A stretch of DNA of 64,000 nucleotides from assembly GCF_030852425.1 (NCBI RefSeq), contig NZ_NSDM01000008.1, positions 186,001 to 250,000 on the forward strand, in the 5' to 3' direction. Of the stretch, positions 58,258 to 64,000 are shown piece by piece. How positions within the stretch are numbered: the first letter of the stretch is position 1; the number at the start of each line of letters is the position of its first letter. Below the pieces are notes generated by a model. That model was not told where the DNA came from. It did no database searches and saw nothing but the letters and a program-made list of their open reading frames with translations. Source of the stretch: Saccharothrix longispora (lineage in GTDB: Bacteria > Actinomycetota > Actinomycetes > Mycobacteriales > Pseudonocardiaceae). The position numbers and the translations under genes were made by a program.

Positions 58258-58962
58258 CGGGCCCCTCGGGGCGTCGAGCCGGGCGGCTTCCTCCGGGGTG
58301 GGCGCGGTGCCGCCGAGGTGCGCGGGCTGCCACCACTGCCCCTCGCCGGACTCCGGGTAGCTCTTCTGCGCGTGGTCCAGCAGCTCCTGGACGCGGGTGC
58401 GCAGGGCGGCGTCGGTGGTCGGCTCGATCGGCTCGCCGACGACGATCGTGATCGGCACGTGCCGCTGGGTCAGGCTCTTGGGCCTGCCCTTGGTCCACAG
58501 CCGCTGGGTGCCCCACACGGCGGTCGGCAGCAGCGGCACGCCCGCCTCGGCCGCGAGCCGCACCGCGCCGCTCTTGACCTCCTTGACCGTGAACGACCGG
58601 CTGATCGTGGCCTCCGGGAAGATCCCGACGACCTCGCCGGACCGCAGCGCGGTCAGGGCCTGCTGGTAGGACGCCTGACCGGCGCCCCGGTCCACCGGGA
58701 TGTGGTGCATCCCGCGCATGAGCGGGCCGGACACGGGGTGCTTGAACACCTCGTGCTTGGCCATGAACCGGACGAGCCGGCGCGCGGGCAGCGCGCCGAA
58801 CCCGGCGAAGATGAAATCGAGGTAGGACACGTGGTTGGAGGCCAACACGGCCCCGCCGGTGGTCGGCACGTGTTCCGTGCCTTCCCGGGCGATGCGCAGG
58901 TCGAGCACGCGGAACATCAGCTTGGCCGCGGCGATCACCGGCGGGTACACGCGATCTGGCAT
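58246..58962 (-). CDS. 1-acyl-glycerol-3-phosphate acyltransferase-like protein (PlsC family)
   Basis: A 238-residue membrane-associated acyltransferase with 'ASNHVSYLDFIFAGFG' (HX4D), 'FMAKHEVFKHPVSG', 'VGIFPEATISRSFTVKE' (the FPEGT-type motif with Ala for Gly) and 'LLPTAVWGTQRLWTKGRPKS'. It is a paralogue of the protein at 18.8 kb. ATG 58962 is 6 nt from a minus-strand TAGGCT box, so the mRNA is probably leaderless. Confidence 0.88.
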   Translation of the reverse strand: MPDRVYPPVIAAAKLMFRVLDLRIAREGTEHVPTTGGAVLASNHVSYLDFIFAGFGALPARRLVRFMAKHEVFKHPVSGPLMRGMHHIPVDRGAGQASYQQALTALRSGEVVGIFPEATISRSFTVKEVKSGAVRLAAEAGVPLLPTAVWGTQRLWTKGRPKSLTQRHVPITIVVGEPIEPTTDAALRTRVQELLDHAQKSYPESGEGQWWQPAHLGGTAPTPEEAARLDAPRGPSPA

Positions 58963-58968
58963 ACGACC

Positions 58969-58974
58969 AGCCTA
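58969..58974 (-). promoter_or_regulatory. -10 box TAGGCT of the PlsC-like gene
   Basis: TAGGCT on the minus strand, 6 nt upstream of ATG 58962. Confidence 0.45.
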
Positions 58975-58976
58975 CG

Positions 58977-59321
58977 TTACTCGCTAGTAGTGGAGGAGCC
59001 TTCGTGTTCGCGCACGACCTTGGGCACCCCCGCCAGGTCCTCTTCGTTGCACAACAGCTTCAGCGCGTAGTACGGCGACCCCTTGGTGTCGTCGTAGTCC
59101 AGGTGCACGGCGATCACGTCGACCGGCTCACCGAGCCAGTCCTGGGTCTGCCGCAGCCAGGAGGCGGCGCGCTCCAACGCGCTGGGCAGGTCGTCGTCGC
59201 GGAACTCGACGGGCCGGTAGGGGACTTCCTGTACCTGGTCCCGCTGGTTGGCGGGCATCGGGAGGTCTACCGCCACCCCGCTGTCGTTGAGTTCGAGTTG
59301 GATCGTTTCCTCACTGCTCAC
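58977..59321 (-). CDS. Conserved hypothetical protein, 114 residues
   Basis: A small acidic cytoplasmic protein, with 'DDLPSALERAASWLRQTQDW' (amphipathic helix) and 'DVIAVHLDYDDTKGSPYYAL' near the C-terminus. No cofactor motif or membrane segment. Its ordered look, position upstream of the PlsC-like gene on the same strand and a minus-strand AACCCT box 6 nt before GTG 59321 argue that it is real. Family and function not recognised. Confidence 0.65.
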   Translation of the reverse strand: MSSEETIQLELNDSGVAVDLPMPANQRDQVQEVPYRPVEFRDDDLPSALERAASWLRQTQDWLGEPVDVIAVHLDYDDTKGSPYYALKLLCNEEDLAGVPKVVREHEGSSTTSE

Positions 59322-59366
59322 CCGTCCAGGGTTCCCCAGCGGTGAACGCGCGGCAAGTGATGTCGC

Positions 59367-60560
59367 TCAACCCGGCGCGACCGGGAGCTCCGCCAGCCCG
59401 CTGACCAGCACCCGCCGCCACGCGAGTTCTTCGACCGGCCGCGCCGCCCGCAGGCCCGGGAACCGCCTCAGCAGCACGCCCAGCGCCTCCTGGAGCTCGA
59501 TCCGGGCCAGTTGCGCGCCCAGGCAGAAGTGCGGGCCCGCGCCCAGCGCCAGGTGCGGGTTCGGCGTTCGCGCCAGGTCCAGCTCGTCCGGCGCGTCGAA
59601 CGCCCGCGGGTCGCGGTTGGCCGAGCCGATCGACGCCATCACGCCCTCGCCCGCCCGCACCACCACCCCGGCGACCTCGACGTCCTCCAGCGCCACCCGC
59701 AGCTGCCCGACCTCGCTGAGCCGCGTGAACCGCATCAGCTCCTCCACCGCGCGCGGCACCAGGTCCGGCTCGGCCACCAGCCGCTCCCAGTGCCGCCGGT
59801 CGCGCAGCAGCGTGGCGACGAAGCCGGTGATCTGGTTCGCCGACGTCTCGTGGCCGGCGACCAGCAGGTTCAGCGCGAACGCCACCAGCTCGTCGTGCGT
59901 CAACGAGGTCGCGCACAGCTCGTCGAGCAGGTCGGCCGACCGCTCCCCGGCGCGCTCCTCCGCGCGCTTCGCGGCGACCAGCGCGCCCATGTACTCCAGC
60001 AGGCCCGCCATCGCCTCCTCGACGCGCCCCCGCTCCGACATCTCCATGCTGTAGGACAGCTCGACCCACTCGCGGAACCGCTCGCGGTCGTCGTACGGCA
60101 CGCCGAGCAGCGTGCAGATCACCTGGATCGGCAGCGGCAGCGCGAACACCCGCCGCAGGTCCACGCCGTCCGCCGGGGCCGCCGCGAGGTCGTCGGCCAG
60201 CCCCTCGCACAGCTCGCGCACCCACTCCCGCGCCCCTTCCACCCGCCGGTGCGCGAACGCGCCGGACACCAGCCCGCGCAGCCGGGTGTGCTCGGGCGGG
60301 TCGGTCGTCGGCAGCGTGCCGGCCAGCGGGCGCGACACGCCCACCCTCGGCGCGCCCTCCTCCACCACCGCCGCGCGGGAGAACCGGGGGTCGGCCAGCA
60401 CCAGCTTCACGTCGTCGTACCGCGTCACCAGCCACACCCGCGCGCCCGCGAGCGTGCGCACGCGCACCGCCGGCGCCTCCTCGCGCAACCGCGCCCACGT
60501 GGGGGAGGGGTCGAAGGAGAAGGCGTCGGCGAACGGGATGTCGAGCACGTCGTCCGTCAT
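59367..60560 (-). CDS. Cytochrome P450
   Basis: A 397-residue soluble bacterial P450. Motifs: I-helix 'LLVAGHETSANQITGF' (AGHET), EXXR in 'AVEELMRF', and the haem loop 'GAGPHFCLGAQLARIELQE' with ligand Cys346. The layout is that of CYP107/CYP105-like oxygenases of actinomycetes, which hydroxylate or epoxidise small hydrophobic substrates. No ferredoxin, reductase or biosynthetic genes are adjacent, so the substrate is open. ATG 60560 is 7 nt from a minus-strand TAACGT box. Confidence 0.94.
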   Translation of the reverse strand: MTDDVLDIPFADAFSFDPSPTWARLREEAPAVRVRTLAGARVWLVTRYDDVKLVLADPRFSRAAVVEEGAPRVGVSRPLAGTLPTTDPPEHTRLRGLVSGAFAHRRVEGAREWVRELCEGLADDLAAAPADGVDLRRVFALPLPIQVICTLLGVPYDDRERFREWVELSYSMEMSERGRVEEAMAGLLEYMGALVAAKRAEERAGERSADLLDELCATSLTHDELVAFALNLLVAGHETSANQITGFVATLLRDRRHWERLVAEPDLVPRAVEELMRFTRLSEVGQLRVALEDVEVAGVVVRAGEGVMASIGSANRDPRAFDAPDELDLARTPNPHLALGAGPHFCLGAQLARIELQEALGVLLRRFPGLRAARPVEELAWRRVLVSGLAELPVAPG

Positions 60561-60567
60561 GATCCCG

Positions 60568-60573
60568 ACGTTA
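60568..60573 (-). promoter_or_regulatory. -10 box TAACGT of the P450 gene
   Basis: TAACGT on the minus strand, 7 nt upstream of ATG 60560, overlapping the 3' end of the next gene. Confidence 0.45.
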
Positions 60574-61164
60574 GGAGCCGGACCCGGCCGCGTCGAGGGG
60601 CGCGCACCGCCACCGCCACTCCTCGCGCCGGGGCCGCCCACCCAGCGGGACGCGGCCGTTCGCCCACAGCAGAGCCGCCATCGGGTCGTCGCCGGGCGGC
60701 ACGTCCGGGAACAGGCGCCGCAGCACCGCCGCGGGCAGCGCCGGGTCGGGTGCGAACACCGCGCCGAGGCCGCGGCCCGCGTCGTGGGTGTGCACCAGCA
60801 TCTCGTCGCAGCCCATCCCGGCGAACCCGGCCGCGTCCGACAGGCCCCAGGGGTGCCAACCGAGCGCGTCCGGCGGCCGGCCCTCCACGACGGCGGCGAG
60901 CACCGAGGCCGTCGTCCGCACCGCGCGCACCAGGTCCGCGGGCGGTGCGGACGGCTGCACCCGCACCTCCGCCACGCGCAGCCCCTCCGGCCCCGCGGAG
61001 AGGTCCGCCGAGTAGTAGAGCAGGCAGTCCGACACGTGCGCCACCGTCGCGGCGACCGTCCAGCCGACCTCCGGCACCACCGCCGACCAGTCGGCCCCCA
61101 CCAGCCCGTCGAGGAACCCGCCGCACTCCCGCGCGACCGCCCGGACCACCGCCCCGTCCACCAC
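60571..61164 (-). CDS. Mycothiol-dependent maleylpyruvate isomerase-like (DinB-fold) protein
   Basis: A 197-residue four-helix-bundle protein of the MDMPI/DinB_2 group. Metal-binding His residues are in 'TVAATVAHVSDCLLYY' and 'CDEMLVHTHDAG'. These proteins transfer or isomerise using mycothiol, the actinobacterial thiol. The first GTG 61164 is used because GAGGGAG is 6 nt upstream. It precedes the P450 gene by 10 nt on the same strand, so they may share a transcript. Substrate unknown. Confidence 0.8.
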   Translation of the reverse strand: MVDGAVVRAVARECGGFLDGLVGADWSAVVPEVGWTVAATVAHVSDCLLYYSADLSAGPEGLRVAEVRVQPSAPPADLVRAVRTTASVLAAVVEGRPPDALGWHPWGLSDAAGFAGMGCDEMLVHTHDAGRGLGAVFAPDPALPAAVLRRLFPDVPPGDDPMAALLWANGRVPLGGRPRREEWRWRCAPLDAAGSGS

Positions 61165-61211
61165 GGAAAACTCCCTCGCATTCGTCGGACCCGCGGGTGA
61201 CCATCTCAGAC

Positions 61212-62147
61212 ATGTACGACATCCGTCCCGCCGCCCAGGACGACCTGGACGCCGTGCTCGCCTTCGTCCTGCGCCTGCAGGCCGACGACGCGCACCACAT
61301 CGGCTACCTCGGCGAGACGCTCGGCGACCTCGCGGCCGAGCTGGCCGAGTTCGAGCCCGACTGGGCCTCGTGCACGGTGGTCGCGACCGACGACTCCGGT
61401 CGGGTGTGCGGCGCGCTGAGCATCGAGGTCGACACCGAGCTGAACCGCGCCTTCCTGCACGGCCCGTTCGTCGACGTACCCGTCAACCACCCCGCCGGCA
61501 GTCGCATCTGGGACCAGACCGCCGACGCCCTCTACGTCCGCGCCGCGCCGCTGCTCGACGGCGTCGCCGACCGGGAGCTGCTCGGCCACACCGGCCACCG
61601 GCGGCTCGCCGCGTTCGCCGAGCGGCACGGCTTCGCCGCCGCGCGACCGTGCGGCATCCACGTGCTGGAGGGCGACGGCCTGCGCGAGCTGATGCTGCGC
61701 GAGGCGAGCTGCCCCCGCACCGGTCCCGCGCGCGAGATGCGCGTCCTGCCCACCGACCGCGCCGTGCACGAGGCCGTGGCCGTGCTGCACGAGCGGTGCT
61801 TCCCGAAGACCTACCTGTCCGGCCGTTCGCTCGTGGACGGCAGCCGCAAGCACACCGTCGTGGTCGCCATGGACGGCGGCCGCGTCCTCGGCTACGCGTC
61901 CGGCAAGGCCGAACCGGGCGAGTTCTACCTGGACTTCGTGGCCGTGGAACCCGACGTCCGGGGCCAGGGCGTCGGCGCGGCCCTGATCACCGAGCTGGTG
62001 TGGAAGCTCGCCGAGTCGGCGGGCGCGCGCCCCCAGGCCGCCGCCGCGATCCTCGCGGGCAACCGCTCGTCCCGGCGGTTGTTCGAGCGCCTGGGCTTCC
62101 GGCTGCACCTGGAGCTCGTGTCCTACCGCGTCGGCAAGGCCGCGTGA
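61212..62147 (+). CDS. Protein with two GNAT acetyltransferase domains
   Basis: A 311-residue protein with two GNAT units. The N-terminal half ('RPAAQDDLDAVLAFVLRLQA', 'VCGALSIEVDTELNRAFLHG') is degenerate. The C-terminal half has the full acetyl-CoA motif 'LDFVAVEPDVRGQGVGAALI' and 'NRSSRRLFERLGFRLHLELV'. Mycothiol synthase MshD has this double layout, and the mycothiol-type gene next door invites the comparison, but key MshD features were not confirmed. ATG 61212; GTG 61197 is an alternative. Confidence 0.75.
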   Translation: MYDIRPAAQDDLDAVLAFVLRLQADDAHHIGYLGETLGDLAAELAEFEPDWASCTVVATDDSGRVCGALSIEVDTELNRAFLHGPFVDVPVNHPAGSRIWDQTADALYVRAAPLLDGVADRELLGHTGHRRLAAFAERHGFAAARPCGIHVLEGDGLRELMLREASCPRTGPAREMRVLPTDRAVHEAVAVLHERCFPKTYLSGRSLVDGSRKHTVVVAMDGGRVLGYASGKAEPGEFYLDFVAVEPDVRGQGVGAALITELVWKLAESAGARPQAAAAILAGNRSSRRLFERLGFRLHLELVSYRVGKAA

Positions 62148-62152
62148 CCCCA

Positions 62153-62189
62153 CCCGGGTCGGGCGGCGGAGCGCGCCGCCCGACCCGGG
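62153..62189. terminator. Bidirectional terminator between the GNAT and symporter genes
   Basis: CCCGGGTCGGGCGGC (62153-62167) pairs perfectly with its complement at 62175-62189, between convergent stops. Confidence 0.8.
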
Positions 62190-62204
62190 GCGTGCGGGAC
62201 CGGG

Positions 62205-63761
62205 TCAGCGGGCCTCGGCCGACACCGGCTCGTCCACCCCCGGTGGCAGCTCCCCCTTGTGCCGCAACGACAACAGCCCGCCCACGACCAGCGTGACGAG
62301 CACGCCCATCGGCGTGTACCAGGGGTACGCCAGCGACACGATCTTCTGCGCGGGCGCCGCGGCGGAGAAGTCGATCGCGAGGGTCGCGTCCGGGCCGACG
62401 AACTTCACGCCCAGGATCACGAACGCCATCACCACCACCGTCACCGCGAACGCCACGATCGCGTCGGACTGCCGCGCCCGGCGGAACAGCAGCCCCAGCA
62501 GGAACGCGCCCAGCAGCGCGCCGTAGGTGAACCCGGCGATCGACAGGCCCTGCTCCACGATCGGGTTGCCGCGCCGCGTCAGCGACGCGAACAGCCCGGC
62601 GCACACGATCAGCAGCCCGGCCCACGCGACCGTCCACAACCGGCCCTGCCGGAACACCTCGGCCTCGGTCATCGGCGTCCGCCGCACGCGCTGCACCACG
62701 TCCGTCACCGTCGAGGACGCCAGCGCGCCCAGCGACGACGACAGCGCGGCGGCGAGGATGCCCGCGATCACGAACCCGGACAGGCCCGACGGCATGTCGT
62801 TGACGATGAAGTGCGCGAACAGCTCGTCGTTGTTGTTGAGCCCGAGGTCCTTCACCGGCGCGGCGGCCTTGTAGAACGACCACAGCATCACGCCGATGAA
62901 CAGGAACAGCGCGAACTGGAGGATCACCACGACGCCGCTGCCGATGAGCGCCTTCTGCGCCGCCTTCACGTCCTTGGTCGCCATCAGCCGCTGCACGACG
63001 AGCTGGTCCGCGCCGTGCGACGCCATCGACAGCACGGCGCCGCCGATGAACGCGGTCGGGATCGCGTACGGCGAGGTCAACGCGGACAGCGACGGGTCGA
63101 TGACCTGGAACTTCCCCGCGTCGGCGGCGGCGGAGAACCAGCCGTCGGGCAGCTTCCCGCTCAGCACCGCGATCACCGCGACCGCGCCCACGACGTACCA
63201 GAGCATCTGGATCGCGTCGACCCACACCACGGCCCGCACGCCGCCGAGGAAGCTGTAGGCCACCATCGCGACGCCGAGCACCGCCACGATGACCCAGTAC
63301 GACGCGTCCACGCCGTACGCGGCCAGCACGACCTTCACCGGGATCGCCGTGGCGAACAGCCGCAGGCCGTCCGCGAGCAGCCGCGTCACCAGGAACGTCA
63401 CCGACGCGGTGCTCTGGATGCCCGGCCCGAACCGCTTGCCCAGGAACCCGTACGCGGTGATCAGCTCACCCGCGACGTACCTGGGCAGCAGCACGAACGA
63501 CACGACGACCCGGCCGATCAGGTAGCCGAACGCCAGCGCCAGGAACGTCGAGGTGCCCAGGTACGCGATCGTGGGCACGCTGAGCACGGTCAGCGTGGAG
63601 GTCTCCGCCGACACCACCGACACGCACACGACCCACCACGAGATGCGGCGCTCGCTGACGAAGTAGTCGGTCGCCGACCGCTGCCGCCCGGCGATCCACA
63701 CCCCCAGCAGCGGCATGCCCACCAGGAACAGCACGATGATGCCGACATCAAGTGCGCGCAC
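62205..63761 (-). CDS. Sodium:solute symporter (SSS family)
   Basis: A 518-residue integral membrane protein with about 13 hydrophobic segments and SSS family features: 'TDYFVSERRISWWVVCVSVV' near the N-terminus and 'GFVIAGILAAALSSSLGALASSTVTDV' in the second half, which carries the sodium-site Ser/Thr residues. It probably imports a sugar or acidic solute with sodium. It overlaps the end of anmK by 14 nt, and GTG 63761 follows GGAGG by 5 nt, so the two are translationally linked. This makes anhydro-N-acetylmuramic acid or a related wall sugar the likely cargo (inference). Confidence 0.92.
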   Translation of the reverse strand: MRALDVGIIVLFLVGMPLLGVWIAGRQRSATDYFVSERRISWWVVCVSVVSAETSTLTVLSVPTIAYLGTSTFLALAFGYLIGRVVVSFVLLPRYVAGELITAYGFLGKRFGPGIQSTASVTFLVTRLLADGLRLFATAIPVKVVLAAYGVDASYWVIVAVLGVAMVAYSFLGGVRAVVWVDAIQMLWYVVGAVAVIAVLSGKLPDGWFSAAADAGKFQVIDPSLSALTSPYAIPTAFIGGAVLSMASHGADQLVVQRLMATKDVKAAQKALIGSGVVVILQFALFLFIGVMLWSFYKAAAPVKDLGLNNNDELFAHFIVNDMPSGLSGFVIAGILAAALSSSLGALASSTVTDVVQRVRRTPMTEAEVFRQGRLWTVAWAGLLIVCAGLFASLTRRGNPIVEQGLSIAGFTYGALLGAFLLGLLFRRARQSDAIVAFAVTVVVMAFVILGVKFVGPDATLAIDFSAAAPAQKIVSLAYPWYTPMGVLVTLVVGGLLSLRHKGELPPGVDEPVSAEAR

Positions 63762-64000
63762 GGTGTCCTCCAGTGATTCTGAGCCCGCGAACGGCGGTGA
63801 TCGCGGGTTCGGGCAGGCGCAGGGGGTGGCGGCCGGGGGTGAACGACCCCAGCGGGCGGGGGCCGGCGGCGCCGGTGGCGGACGGCACGTTGGCCGGCAG
63901 CCCGTGCCAGCCGAGGAAGCCCAGCAGCGCCGCGAGGTAGGCCTCCTTGGCGTCCGAGGGCAACCCGAACTCGTCGCTCGCCCGCAGGTCGACGTGCCGC
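63748..64000 (-). CDS. anmK: Anhydro-N-acetylmuramic acid kinase AnmK, C-terminal fragment
   Basis: Only the last 83 codons are in the window; the gene runs off the right edge. The fragment holds the AnmK end 'SDEFGLPSDAKEAYLAALLG' and 'WHGLPANVPSATGA', highly typical of the family, then a Pro-rich tail. AnmK phosphorylates and opens 1,6-anhydro-MurNAc during cell-wall recycling. Its overlap with the symporter implies co-expression. Confidence 0.88.
   Translation of the reverse strand, partial: RHVDLRASDEFGLPSDAKEAYLAALLGFLGWHGLPANVPSATGAAGPRPLGSFTPGRHPLRLPEPAITAVRGLRITGGHRART

Noticed and set aside
59367-61212. P450, mycothiol-type protein and GNAT considered as a biosynthetic gene cluster
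   Set aside because: No synthase, transporter or regulator typical of such clusters; flanking genes are ordinary.

Overview
The window is high-GC DNA (about 70% or more G+C by eye) with frequent GTG starts and many start codons sitting 5-9 nt after a TAnnnT -10 box, which suggests leaderless mRNAs. The genes and their order match the leuB-gltX-leuCD-hupB-mutT1-ppk-fbiD-gpsA-ddl-thiL-ung-recG-pyc-rsmD-coaD-sepIVA-rnc-mutM-smc neighbourhood known from Mycobacterium. Gene content (mutT1, fbiD, sepIVA, AAC(2')-I, citramalate synthase) points to a filamentous actinomycete, probably Pseudonocardiales (Saccharothrix/Actinosynnema/Lentzea type). The order assignment is inference. This is mostly core chromosome; I see no prophage, transposase, CRISPR array or biosynthetic cluster.

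Layout. 1-4.4 kb: end of a secreted subtilase-like protein, leuB, then cimA behind what looks like an isoleucine-codon transcription attenuator. 4.4-5.35 kb: a catalytically dead secreted chymotrypsin-fold protein and a decayed tandem copy. 5.4-10.3 kb: FAH-family enzyme, FAD monooxygenase, gltX, HAD phosphatase, tRNA-Gln(CTG), tRNA-Glu(CTC). 10.3-14.1 kb: IclR regulator divergent from leuCD, then an HU protein with a long Lys/Ala tail. 14.6-22.3 kb: mutT1, ppk, a small OB-like protein and fbiD on the minus strand; plsC-like, gpsA, a Cys/Met PLP enzyme, and cysteine dioxygenase preceded by a Cys-ended leader peptide. 22.3-30.3 kb: flavin-binding protein/MocR pair, ddl, DUF3515, Lrp-like RAM protein, thiL, GNAT, gamma-carbonic anhydrase, ung, a ricin-type lectin, rpmB. 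30.4-40.1 kb: DAK2/FakA-like protein, recG, a lipoprotein, a DivIVA-like coiled-coil protein, pyc. 40.1-47.4 kb: a zinc-ribbon protein, metallo-hydrolase, a frameshifted SDR, rsmD, coaD, sepIVA, DUF177, rpmF, rnc, a small conserved gene, mutM. 47.4-54 kb: MarR regulator, KdpE-like regulator, NDH-2-like flavoprotein, AAC(2')-I, three minus-strand genes with Thr-rich tails (one a CAP protein), acylphosphatase, an ECF sigma/anti-sigma pair. 54-64 kb: smc, a gene broken by two frameshifts, plsC-like, a conserved small protein, P450, a mycothiol-type maleylpyruvate isomerase-fold protein, a double GNAT, a sodium:solute symporter and the end of anmK.

How the parts fit. leuB, cimA and leuCD are branched-chain amino acid genes with separate controls: an IclR regulator for leuCD and an Ile-coding leader for cimA. 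gpsA and the PlsC-like protein serve phospholipid synthesis; ddl, anmK and the symporter touch cell-wall synthesis and recycling; rnc/mutM/smc and ung/recG are nucleic-acid maintenance. The least ordinary features are the two leader peptides with the same promoter geometry, the pseudoprotease with its decayed twin, two genes broken by perfect tandem duplications, and a large inverted repeat that forms the end of the MocR reading frame.
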